DNA of 12,050 bases, taken from positions 1 through 12,050 of the forward strand of contig JAZKYH010000019.1 in assembly GCA_045612065.1 (NCBI GenBank). Reading direction: 5' to 3'. Made by a program: the position numbers and the translations under genes. Source of the stretch: UBA1189 sp045612065 (lineage in GTDB: Bacteria > Bacteroidota > Bacteroidia > Bacteroidales > Bacteroidaceae). This document shows positions 1 through 6,624 of the stretch, piece by piece (within the stretch, counting starts at the first letter, position 1; every line of letters starts with the position of its first letter). The notes under the pieces are model-generated. The model did not search any database, was not told the DNA's origin, and saw nothing but the letters and a program-made list of their open reading frames with translations.

Positions 1-212
1 TCCACCCCTTCGAGGTGCATCATCTCCACCAGATTGGCATACCACTCGGTAAGTTCGGCACGCTGTTCCTCGGGCAAGTCATAGGCAGCCACTACCGTCG
101 CGGCCAACTTGTCCACATCGCACCCATTGGCACGAATCATATCCTCCACCTGCCACATATAGAGCAAGTATTCCGATATACTCTGCTCTTTCAGTTTCCT
201 TGATATATACAT
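1..212 (-). CDS. DUF4924-like protein, N-terminal part (gene runs off the left edge)
   Basis: The minus strand is open from an ATG at 212-210 to the window edge, giving about 70 residues that begin MYISRKLKEQSISEYLLYMW and continue through QVEDMIRANGCDVDKL. This strongly resembles the N-terminus of the small cytoplasmic Bacteroidales family DUF4924, recalled from memory and not searched. The family has no established function that I know of. There is no signal peptide or membrane segment, and the visible part is acidic and looks helical. The gene is divergent from folC and has a consensus promoter 20 to 50 bp upstream of the start, inside a repeat. The 3' end and stop codon are outside the window. 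The reading frame is secure; the family assignment is likely but unverified. Confidence 0.75.
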   Translation of the reverse strand, partial: MYISRKLKEQSISEYLLYMWQVEDMIRANGCDVDKLAATVVAAYDLPEEQRAELTEWYANLVEMMHLEGV

Positions 213-231
213 ACTATTCTTTTTCTGTTTA

Positions 232-262
232 CAAAATTAGTGCAAGGCTAGCGAAAATGCAA
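232..262 (-). promoter_or_regulatory. Bacteroidales-type promoter for the DUF4924-like gene
   Basis: Read on the minus strand, TTG (262-260), exactly 20 nt, then TAATTTTG (239-232), a full match to the TAnnTTTG -7 box of the Bacteroides primary sigma factor. The predicted transcript start is around 225, which leaves a leader of only about 13 nt before the ATG at 212. The promoter lies almost wholly inside repeat copy A. Confidence 0.65.
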
Positions 263-274
263 GTTTAGTTGCGA
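233..274 (+). repeat. Intergenic promoter repeat, copy A
   Basis: Copy A begins AAAATTAGTGCAAGGCTAGC and matches copy B (320-358) in the same orientation. I count 29 of 35 identical positions over 233-267 versus 320-354, and 27 of 30 in the first 30. Both copies end near a TTGC. On the minus strand the unit contains the -33 and -7 elements of a promoter. Similar short elements are, from memory, common upstream of genes in Bacteroides relatives. Confidence 0.7.
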
Positions 275-300
275 TTTTCCGAGACGCTGCCTAATTTCTA

Positions 301-317
301 TTTGTGCGAAGCACAAG
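301..317. repeat. Small inverted repeat between the two promoter repeats
   Basis: TTGTGC (302-307), a GAA loop, then GCACAA (311-316) form a perfect 6-bp stem that can be extended by a T-G pair. No T-run follows on either strand, so it is a poor intrinsic terminator. It abuts copy B and may be part of the same repeated element or an operator. Its function is unknown. Confidence 0.45.
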
Positions 318-318
318 T

Positions 319-349
319 TAAAATTAGTGCAAGACGAGCGAAAAAGCAA
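319..349 (-). promoter_or_regulatory. Possible second minus-strand promoter within repeat copy B
   Basis: On the minus strand, TTTG (350-347), 20 nt, then TAATTTTA (326-319). This has the same geometry as the promoter in copy A, but the last base of the -7 box is A instead of G. It could fire toward the DUF4924-like gene from further upstream, or be a decayed copy. Confidence 0.35.
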
Positions 350-358
350 ATAAATTGC
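320..358 (+). repeat. Intergenic promoter repeat, copy B
   Basis: Second copy of the element at 233-274, 87 bp away and in the same orientation, beginning AAAATTAGTGCAAGACGAGC. Its right end runs straight into the -7 box of the folC promoter at 359. Confidence 0.7.
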
Positions 359-367
359 TACCTTTGC
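359..367 (+). promoter_or_regulatory. -7 box of the folC promoter
   Basis: TACCTTTGC is an exact TAnnTTTG match on the plus strand, 17 nt before the folC ATG at 384. No TTG is visible 19-21 nt upstream, so the -33 half is weak or absent. The inferred leader is only about 10-13 nt, so folC mRNA would be close to leaderless. Confidence 0.6.
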
Positions 368-383
368 ACGAAAGAAACACACA

Positions 384-1709
384 ATGACCTATCAAGAAAC
401 CATTACATACCTATACAATAGCGCTCCCCTGTTTCAAAACATCGGACAGGGAGCATACAAAGAGGGCCTTTACAACACCTATGCACTGGACGAGCACTGC
501 GGCCACCCTCACCGCTCATACAAGACTATACACGTAGGCGGCACCAACGGAAAAGGCTCGTGCTCACACACGCTGGCCGCCATACTGCAGTCGGCAGGCT
601 ACAAGGTAGGCCTCTACACCTCACCTCATCTGGTAGACTTCAAGGAGCGCATACGAGTGAACGGCACCCCCATCGACGAGCAGTTCGTAGTAGACTTCGT
701 GGCACAGCATCGCACCTTCTTCGAGCCGCTACACCCCTCGTTCTTTGAGCTCACCACAGCCATGGCACTCCTCTACTTTGCCCGGCAGCAGGTAGACGTT
801 GCCGTCATCGAAGTAGGACTGGGCGGAAGGCTCGACTGCACCAACATCATCGCCCCCGACCTCTCCCTCATCACCAATATCAGCTTCGACCATGTAGGCC
901 TGCTGGGCGACACGCTAGCCAAGATAGCCTCAGAGAAAGCAGGCATCATCAAGCCCCAAACACCCGTCGTCATAGGCGAGCACAACGAGGAGACACGCCC
1001 CGTGTTCCAAACTGAAGCCGACGGCAAGCAAGCCCCCATCACCTTCGCACAGGAGCAGCCCCTATATATAAATAAGGAGAGCGCCATCGGCCACGACATC
1101 TACCGCACCCTCCGCTACGGCGAGCTGCATGTAGAACTGCATGGCTACTGCCAGGAGAAGAACGTCAACACTATCCTACACGCCATCGAAACACTGCAAA
1201 GCATCGGCTATACACTCAGCGAAGAGGCCATTAAAAAGGGATTCGCCCACGTATGCCAACTCACCGGCCTTATGGGACGCTGGCAACAGCTACGCACCGC
1301 CCCCCGCCTCGTGTGCGACACTGGGCACAACATAGGCGGCTTCCAATACATCGTGCCCCAACTGCAGGCCCAGCCCTGCAAGCAACTACGCATCGTATTC
1401 GGCATGGTGGGCGACAAGGACATCAATGGCGTACTCTCCCTGATGCCCCGAGAAGCCATCTACTACTTCACCCAGCCCAGTGTAGCCCGCGCCCTCGACA
1501 GCCACTCACTGCAAACACTCGCCCAGGCACACGGACTGCAGGGCACATCCTACCCCACCGTACAGGCAGCCACTGAAGCCGCACTAGCCGAAGCCGACAA
1601 GGACGACTTTATCTACGTCGGAGGAAGCAGCTTCGTTGTAGCCGACCTGCTGACCTTACCATGCGCATTTTCCCCAAACAGATTGGTTAATACCAAACAG
1701 CAATGTTAA
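384..1709 (+). CDS. folC: Bifunctional folylpolyglutamate synthase/dihydrofolate synthase
   Basis: FolC is a cytoplasmic ATP-dependent ligase of the Mur ligase superfamily. It adds glutamate to dihydropteroate and then extends the polyglutamate tail of folates. The 441 residues match the family's usual length. Visible motifs are the P-loop GGTNGKGS (52-59), the substrate loop TSPHLVDFKERIRVNG (79-94), EVGLGGRLDCTN (143-154), the SEKAGI segment with the normally carbamylated lysine at 185, MGRW (297-300), and in the C-terminal domain DTGHNIGG (312-319) and GMVGDKD (340-346). The ATG at 384 is chosen because the N-terminus MTYQETITYLYNSAPLF is that expected of Bacteroidales FolC, and a -7 box sits 17 nt upstream. 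The gene stands alone in its transcription direction and converges on the exporter operon. No defect is seen, so it should be active. Whether both activities are present cannot be told from sequence alone. Confidence 0.95.
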   Translation: MTYQETITYLYNSAPLFQNIGQGAYKEGLYNTYALDEHCGHPHRSYKTIHVGGTNGKGSCSHTLAAILQSAGYKVGLYTSPHLVDFKERIRVNGTPIDEQFVVDFVAQHRTFFEPLHPSFFELTTAMALLYFARQQVDVAVIEVGLGGRLDCTNIIAPDLSLITNISFDHVGLLGDTLAKIASEKAGIIKPQTPVVIGEHNEETRPVFQTEADGKQAPITFAQEQPLYINKESAIGHDIYRTLRYGELHVELHGYCQEKNVNTILHAIETLQSIGYTLSEEAIKKGFAHVCQLTGLMGRWQQLRTAPRLVCDTGHNIGGFQYIVPQLQAQPCKQLRIVFGMVGDKDINGVLSLMPREAIYYFTQPSVARALDSHSLQTLAQAHGLQGTSYPTVQAATEAALAEADKDDFIYVGGSSFVVADLLTLPCAFSPNRLVNTKQQC

Positions 1710-1737
1710 TTATTTTCCAGAATCCGTCTGTTGAACC
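1710..1737. other. Convergent gap between folC and the exporter operon
   Basis: Only 28 bp separate the folC stop from the stop of the last exporter gene. No clear hairpin plus T-run is present for either transcript, so read-through into the opposing gene, or Rho-type termination, is possible. Confidence 0.5.
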
Positions 1738-2919
1738 TTAACGTCGAACTCCTCTCTGTTTCCTGCAATACGTGACCACAGCCAACAGGAAATAAGCAAT
1801 GGTCTGCACGAAGAGAGAGATGAGCTCGGGAGCGATGTCGTGCAGCGAGGCCTCCATGGCACTCAGCTTGACGAAGACCAAGGTGGCAGGAGCGGCAGGG
1901 ATGACGTAGTGCACGGCACGCCAGTACCACGGCATCAGTTCCAGCGGAAACGACACACCGGAGAGAAAGATGAGACCGATAGAGAAGAAGGCGATGAGAA
2001 GGATAGGAACCTCAGCATCAGTATACCAGCGCGACAGAGCAAGCCCCAGAAACGAGGTGCTAAGGATATAGGGTACCAACAGCACCGTAAGGCTCAACCC
2101 CGAAGCAGCATGAGGAATATCGAAGAGAAGGGGAAGCGCACCCAACAAGAAGAGGGAGAAAACGCCATAGATCAGTCCGTAAGTGATACTCCTGCCACAC
2201 ACAAGGGAGAGAGCCACCGACAGTCTTCCTTGGCCTTCATCAAACTGAGTGCCAAGGGAAACCTCGCTAGCACGATTCGATGTCATGGCAATCAGCATCA
2301 TGAGGGTCTGAAAGATAATAATCATCAACACGGAGGGGATGAGGTAGATACCATACCCCTCGGTAGGATTGTAGAGCGCCGTGCCCACCACCGTGACGGG
2401 ATGTTGCGTGGCTACGGCAGCCGTACCCTGCAAGGAAAGGAGGGGCAGCAACTCGGCACGATAGGCATCGTCGATGGCTTCCATCACCTGAAGGTTGGCC
2501 CGTTCCATGGCCTCATAGTAGAGGAAGGCATCGGTGGAGGCATAGAAGGAATATACCGACGGACGGCCCTCGTAGAAAAGGGCAGTGAAGTCACGAGGCA
2601 GATAGAATATGCCGAAAACCTTGCTCTGTGTCATCAGGGGCTTGGCAGCAGCCATGTCGGGAAGTGCATAGGCGACAGCCACATCGGGAGTGGCATCGAG
2701 CCACCGCACATACTGGCGACTGAGGGCCGATTGGGAGTGGTCGACCACCGCCACAGGAACCTCGCGCACCACATTGGGGGCATACATATAATTGTAGAGT
2801 AGTCCGTAGAAGAACACACCACCCACGAGCACCAACAGCACGGAGTAGCTAGTAGCGATGGTCCGCAACTCGCGCCATGCCACACGGAACGAGGGGGGAA
2901 GCCTATTCCAACGTACCAT
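1738..2919 (-). CDS. ABC-2-type transporter permease, second of a pair
   Basis: Inner-membrane permease of the ABC-2 type (ABC2_membrane_3 architecture). From the ATG at 2919 it has 393 residues: a membrane helix at about 23-45, a large extracytoplasmic domain at about 46-188 (VPVAVVDHSQ at 54-63, ALYNPTEGY at 181-189), then about five helices (190-212, 240-265, 278-297, 302-324, 366-385) with the motif LSGVSFPLELMP at 319-330. An in-frame TTG at 2931 would add four residues. I prefer the ATG, which gives a 17-bp overlap with the preceding gene and so suggests translational coupling. It resembles its neighbour at matching points (VPV.VVD, ALYNP, LSG.{2}FPL..M), so the two are probably paralogues forming a heterodimer. 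It has no Walker A or ABC signature of its own. The substrate cannot be predicted; drugs, bile-type compounds or lipids are possible. Confidence 0.88.
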   Translation of the reverse strand: MVRWNRLPPSFRVAWRELRTIATSYSVLLVLVGGVFFYGLLYNYMYAPNVVREVPVAVVDHSQSALSRQYVRWLDATPDVAVAYALPDMAAAKPLMTQSKVFGIFYLPRDFTALFYEGRPSVYSFYASTDAFLYYEAMERANLQVMEAIDDAYRAELLPLLSLQGTAAVATQHPVTVVGTALYNPTEGYGIYLIPSVLMIIIFQTLMMLIAMTSNRASEVSLGTQFDEGQGRLSVALSLVCGRSITYGLIYGVFSLFLLGALPLLFDIPHAASGLSLTVLLVPYILSTSFLGLALSRWYTDAEVPILLIAFFSIGLIFLSGVSFPLELMPWYWRAVHYVIPAAPATLVFVKLSAMEASLHDIAPELISLFVQTIAYFLLAVVTYCRKQRGVRR

Positions 2920-4060
2920 GAGGATGCACAAGGAGGATTCGTCTTAACCGGGGAAGCAGCAGCAGTGTCGCCAAGGGAAACAGGCAGAGCACAGCCAACG
3001 AGGGGGAGCAGGCTACAAAGCCGGCATCGAAGTAGACAAGCTGCTGCATGGCTACCGTGAAGTGGCGTACGGGGAAGAGCAACGCCGCATACTGCACGAT
3101 GGGCGACATGGCAGGCAGCGGGAAGGTGAGGCCCGAAAGGGTGGCACCCAGTGAACCGACCATGGAGACTATGCTGATGACAAACGACAGCGCAGGCAGC
3201 AGCGCATAGAGCAGCACGGCCACGCTCTGCGTTGCCAGCACAAAGAGAATAGCAAGAAAGGAGAACAGTCGCATATCGCCCGCAAAGGGGATGCCTACCC
3301 AATGGAAGAAGACAGCATTAGCCAGCAGAGCCTCGCAGATGAACAACAGACTATAAGGCAGCAGCTTGCCTGTGACCGCCACAAGGATATTGCCATGGGC
3401 TGAGGCAAGCCAAGAATGACAACACCCCTCTTTACGCTCAGAACCTATGGCATAGAGCGTCACCAAGAGTACCAAAATCTGAAACATGATGTAGAAGATG
3501 GGCAGCGTGAGATAAGTGGAATAGTTGAGCGAGGGGTTATAGAGTGCATGATCATCGCTCGTCATGGACAACAGGAAAGTCTCGATATTCTCTTTCGTAG
3601 CGCCCAAGTTAACGGCCTCGACCACGATGGGAGCCATACGCACCGGTATCAGCGCCTGTTCAAAGGCACTCATCACCTCGCCACCCACAGCCAGCAGCGC
3701 ATAGTGGTAGTAGTAGCAGAGCGTAGCTCCATCGCCACGCAGCATATCAGCCTCGAACTGGGGCGGGATGGAAAGGTAACCATAAATCTCCTTACGTTGC
3801 ACGGCTGCCCTTGCCGCCGCATCGTCAGCATAATGGTGAATCACATCAAAAGTGGGCACTGCCGCGATGCTGCGCACAACATTGCGCGACGATGCCGTAT
3901 TGTCGGCATCGACCACCCCGACGGGAATATGCTCCATCTGCCCCGTACCGAAGATGGTGGCCATAAAGACTATTAGGAACAGAGGAAGCAGTACAGCTGC
4001 CACAAGGTAGATTCGGCGCGAGGTTATACGACGCAGTTCGCGGATGAGCGGTCCTTTCAT
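2903..4060 (-). CDS. ABC-2-type transporter permease, first of a pair
   Basis: A 385-residue inner-membrane permease with the same plan as the downstream gene: a helix at about 17-38, an extracytoplasmic domain at about 40-182 (IPVGVVDADNTASSRN at 45-60, ALYNPSLNY at 172-180), then helices at about 183-206, 232-252, 263-285, 290-315 and 350-370, with LSGLTFPLPAMSP at 308-320. The ATG at 4060 lies 10 bp after the stop of the HlyD-like gene, and the 3' end overlaps the next permease by 17 bp. This gene order recalls the E. coli ybhGFSR cluster, in which an ATPase sits between the fusion protein and the permeases. Here no ATPase is present and no nucleotide-binding motif is visible. It most likely forms the inner-membrane pore of a tripartite exporter with its neighbours. 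Confidence 0.88.
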   Translation of the reverse strand: MKGPLIRELRRITSRRIYLVAAVLLPLFLIVFMATIFGTGQMEHIPVGVVDADNTASSRNVVRSIAAVPTFDVIHHYADDAAARAAVQRKEIYGYLSIPPQFEADMLRGDGATLCYYYHYALLAVGGEVMSAFEQALIPVRMAPIVVEAVNLGATKENIETFLLSMTSDDHALYNPSLNYSTYLTLPIFYIMFQILVLLVTLYAIGSERKEGCCHSWLASAHGNILVAVTGKLLPYSLLFICEALLANAVFFHWVGIPFAGDMRLFSFLAILFVLATQSVAVLLYALLPALSFVISIVSMVGSLGATLSGLTFPLPAMSPIVQYAALLFPVRHFTVAMQQLVYFDAGFVACSPSLAVLCLFPLATLLLLPRLRRILLVHPHGTLE

Positions 4061-4070
4061 AATTCATAGT

Positions 4071-5066
4071 TCAGAATTCTGATTTAAGCGAAAGCAACAC
4101 CGTCATCCCTGGTCGCAGCCCATCGACAGCGACAGTAGGACGCAGGCGCACCTCGAAGGTACGCATATCATAGCTCCCTGCCTGTTTGGTAGACTTCCAC
4201 GTGGCAAAGCTGCCGAGCGGACTGATGTAGTAGACATCGAAGGGGATATTATCACGAGCAAGGGCGGGTACTCGGGCCACAAAGTGCTTGCCAATACGGA
4301 AGTGGGGCATCAGGTCTTCACGTACATTGAACACCACATAGCTGTCGGCCAGCACCACGAGGTTCATGATAGGCGCACCGGGTGCCACCAACTCGCCCCG
4401 CTTGGGGTATATGCCTGCTATTTGTCCATCGACAGGAGCCGTCAGCTTGGCATCAACAAGGAGCGCCGCTACCTCATCGACACTGCTAGCAGCAGCAACC
4501 ACCATATTGCGACTTGCCTCACGATCTTCACGCTGCACTCCCTCAAGTGCCAAACGGTACTGTTCATAGGCCGACCGCTCGGCTGCACGGGTCGATAGCA
4601 TGGCTGCTTCGGCCTCATCATAACGCTGACGGGGCACTACACTGTCAGTATATAACACTTGTATACGGGCATAAGTCTTCTCGGCCAGCTCGGCCTGACT
4701 TTTGGCTGCCTGCCACAGGTGGTAGGTAGAAGCGATGATTTGGCTACGTGTACCACGGTCGACCTTTCGGTTCTCCTCCTTGGTGGCTTGGTGCAGCGCC
4801 TCGGTCTTACGATACTGAGCCTGCACGATGGGACTATTGATGACCACCAACGTATCGCCAGCCCGAACATCGTCACCCTCCTTCACTCGGAAAGAGTCGA
4901 TACGTCCCAACAGTTTGCCACTGATGCGTATCTCCGTAGCCTCCACCTGCCCCTGCAACGTAAGAGGCGGTTTTCGAGCCAACAGCAGTCCTGCCACCGT
5001 GATTATCACCACCGCTGCTAACAGTGAAACGAAAGTGATAGCGAGATATTTACGGTTCTTGTCCAT
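4071..5066 (-). CDS. HlyD-family periplasmic adaptor (membrane fusion protein)
   Basis: The 331 residues are anchored by one N-terminal membrane helix (about 8-30) with the rest in the periplasm. The first half of a biotinyl-lipoyl-like domain spans about 38-80 (GQVEATEIRISGKLLGRID, then VKEGDDVRAGDTLVVI). A long alpha-helical hairpin, expected to be coiled coil, spans about 82-203. The second lipoyl half follows at about 205-240 (AKLTAPVDGQIAGIYPKRGE). A beta-barrel and membrane-proximal region ends in DGLRPGMTVLLSLKSEF. The protein should bridge the two permeases to the TolC-like channel encoded 3 bp upstream. The ATG at 5066 is well placed, with the stop of the preceding gene at 5070-5072. 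No defect is visible. The start, family and operon position are secure; the exported compound is unknown. Confidence 0.93.
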   Translation of the reverse strand: MDKNRKYLAITFVSLLAAVVIITVAGLLLARKPPLTLQGQVEATEIRISGKLLGRIDSFRVKEGDDVRAGDTLVVINSPIVQAQYRKTEALHQATKEENRKVDRGTRSQIIASTYHLWQAAKSQAELAEKTYARIQVLYTDSVVPRQRYDEAEAAMLSTRAAERSAYEQYRLALEGVQREDREASRNMVVAAASSVDEVAALLVDAKLTAPVDGQIAGIYPKRGELVAPGAPIMNLVVLADSYVVFNVREDLMPHFRIGKHFVARVPALARDNIPFDVYYISPLGSFATWKSTKQAGSYDMRTFEVRLRPTVAVDGLRPGMTVLLSLKSEF

Positions 5067-5069
5067 ACG

Positions 5070-6473
5070 TCATTGAATATAATCTCCAAACTCATTCGTA
5101 ATGCCGCATAACGCCAAAAGATTCACCAACGCCACATCATAGGCATAGTAAGCTGCAAGGCGTGCCAACTTAGTTGCAGAGAGGGCATTCTCGGCATCTA
5201 TCACCTCGGCTGAAGTTGCCATCCCCTCGGCAAAGGCAATACGGCGCATACGCAGCAACTCCTCACCCAACGCAATGTTGCTGCCCAACACCTCAGCCTC
5301 ATCGCGCGACTGCAGCAATGTAGCATATAGATCCGATACAGCCACCCCAAGTTCGTCTTCGGTTTCCTCACGGCTCCATGCCAGCGACTGCTGCGCAAGG
5401 CGTGTCTGCGCTAACTGACGCTCGCGTTCCAGTCCATCGAAAAGGTTCCAAGTAAAGCCTACGCCCACGACTGTGCGTGGCGACAAATTACTGGGAAGAC
5501 CGTGAGCGTAGAGTGTCTGTTTACCAAACAGGGCGATATCAGGCAGATAGGCACTCTGGTCTATACGAAATTTCTCACGGGTCATACGTTCCTCAAGATA
5601 CAATATGTTCAATGTAGGGTTGGCACTGCACATGGCAGCCATAAAGGTAAGTTCGGAAGGTAAATGGCTATCAATATGCAGAGGCGACGAGGGGACTATC
5701 TGCAGTGTATCTCCATCCATCCCCAACATTTGTTTAAGGGCATTCTGCGCTGTTCGCTCCACACTCTTGGCATGTTGCCACTCACGAGCAGCCTCCTCCA
5801 TATTTACCTGAGCAAACAACCGGGTAGCCTTGTCAATCATCCCAACCTCTTCTAACCGCAGTGCATCCTTATAGTGCCGTTGCAACCCCTCGTAGCGCTC
5901 ACGGCATACAGCTTCAGTCTGTCGAGAAAGCACCAGTCCATAATAACGTTCCACGAGCAGTATCTGCTCGGCAGCTGTTACCTTCTGTCTGTTCATCTCC
6001 GCCACATCCACCAATCTGCGAGCTACCCTATCTGCATATAGTCGTTTGCCTCCGCTAAAGGCCACCCATTCAGCAGTAAGCCCTATCGAAGTAATGTCTT
6101 GAGGAAGTAGAGGGAAGGTCAGAGTATACTCCCCCACTCTATCCAGCAACCCCGTGATGAATGTTTCCGAGGGTAATATGTTCTGCACATACGCTTTGGC
6201 GGGGGCGGTAAACCGTGACAACGGTTGGCGCACCTCGACCTGCTCTGACAAGTGGGCATACATTCCATGGGCTTGTAGTTGTGGCCACCACCAGGCACGT
6301 GTCTTCCCCTGTTCATATTTAGCCATAGAAACTCCTGCCTCAGCTACCTTCAGCATCTCGTTTGATGCGAGCATATGAGCCTCAGCTTCAGAGAAGCTAA
6401 GCAGCAATTGTTGGGACCAAAGAGGATAAGTCACCACAGCAACTATCAAGCATACAAGAAATCTCTTCTTCAT
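5070..6473 (-). CDS. TolC-family outer-membrane efflux channel
   Basis: First gene of the exporter operon. From the ATG at 6473 it has 467 residues, a normal length for the family. It starts with a signal peptide (MKKRFLVCLIVAVVTYPLWS, cleavage near residue 20-22). Two outer-membrane efflux protein repeats follow. The first has SFSEAEAHMLASN at 26-38 and WVAFSGGKRLYADRV at 136-150; the second has NPTLNILYLEERM at 285-297 and GVGFTWNLFDGLERERQ at 337-353. Such proteins trimerise into a beta-barrel with a long alpha-helical periplasmic tunnel that docks on the HlyD-type adaptor. A GTG at 6554 is in frame but would put 27 non-signal residues before the signal peptide and lies in the fusA2 terminator, so it is rejected. 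No strong Shine-Dalgarno sequence is visible, which is usual for this group. The family call is firm; the substrate is unknown. Confidence 0.93.
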   Translation of the reverse strand: MKKRFLVCLIVAVVTYPLWSQQLLLSFSEAEAHMLASNEMLKVAEAGVSMAKYEQGKTRAWWWPQLQAHGMYAHLSEQVEVRQPLSRFTAPAKAYVQNILPSETFITGLLDRVGEYTLTFPLLPQDITSIGLTAEWVAFSGGKRLYADRVARRLVDVAEMNRQKVTAAEQILLVERYYGLVLSRQTEAVCRERYEGLQRHYKDALRLEEVGMIDKATRLFAQVNMEEAAREWQHAKSVERTAQNALKQMLGMDGDTLQIVPSSPLHIDSHLPSELTFMAAMCSANPTLNILYLEERMTREKFRIDQSAYLPDIALFGKQTLYAHGLPSNLSPRTVVGVGFTWNLFDGLERERQLAQTRLAQQSLAWSREETEDELGVAVSDLYATLLQSRDEAEVLGSNIALGEELLRMRRIAFAEGMATSAEVIDAENALSATKLARLAAYYAYDVALVNLLALCGITNEFGDYIQ

Positions 6474-6525
6474 ACACTCAAAAACAATGATTTCCTGTAA
6501 ATGTTTTGCCAGTTCCTCAACAGTT

Positions 6526-6556
6526 AAATCATAAGAGATGACACAGCGCAACACAA
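6526..6556 (-). promoter_or_regulatory. Weak candidate promoter for the exporter operon
   Basis: Minus strand: TTTTG ending at 6554, 20 nt, then TATGATTT (6533-6526). This keeps the spacing of the clear promoters in this window, but the -7 box matches TAnnTTTG at only four of its six fixed positions. The -33 element would overlap the T-run of the fusA2 terminator. It is the best match in the 151-bp gap between fusA2 and the channel gene. Confidence 0.3.
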
Positions 6557-6597
6557 AAGAGACTGCCTGTCATCACGACAAGCAGTCTCCTGAAAAA
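6551..6597 (-). terminator. Intrinsic terminator after fusA2
   Basis: GAGACTGC (6559-6566) pairs with GCAGTCTC (6582-6589), and an inner GTC/GAC helix extends the stem. On the minus strand the hairpin is followed by TTTTGTG, and an A/T run flanks the other side (6592-6598). It separates the fusA2 transcript from the exporter operon. Confidence 0.75.
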
Positions 6598-6624
6598 AAC
6601 TTATACTATTCTTGTTCCTAATCT

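Noticed and set aside
1066..1080. A/T-rich run TATATATAAATAAGG inside folC
   Set aside because: It codes in frame for part of FolC (LYINKE) and has no promoter-like partner element.
1757..1794. TTTCCTG/CAGGAAA inverted repeat as a folC terminator
   Set aside because: The loop is over 20 nt, no T-run follows on the plus strand, and it lies inside the coding end of the opposing permease.
1840..2802. 320-codon open frame on the plus strand
   Set aside because: It lies entirely antisense to the second permease, has an unnaturally charged, Gly/His-rich composition, and shows no domain. It is a shadow of the real gene.
2920..2931. TTG start adding four residues to the second permease
   Set aside because: An ATG four codons later gives the same fold and a shorter, typical operon overlap; no ribosome-binding sequence favours the TTG.
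6474..6554. GTG start that would extend the TolC-like protein by 27 residues
   Set aside because: It places a non-signal sequence ahead of a clear signal peptide, and the start codon abuts the T-run of the fusA2 terminator. The ATG at 6473 gives a normal-length exported protein.
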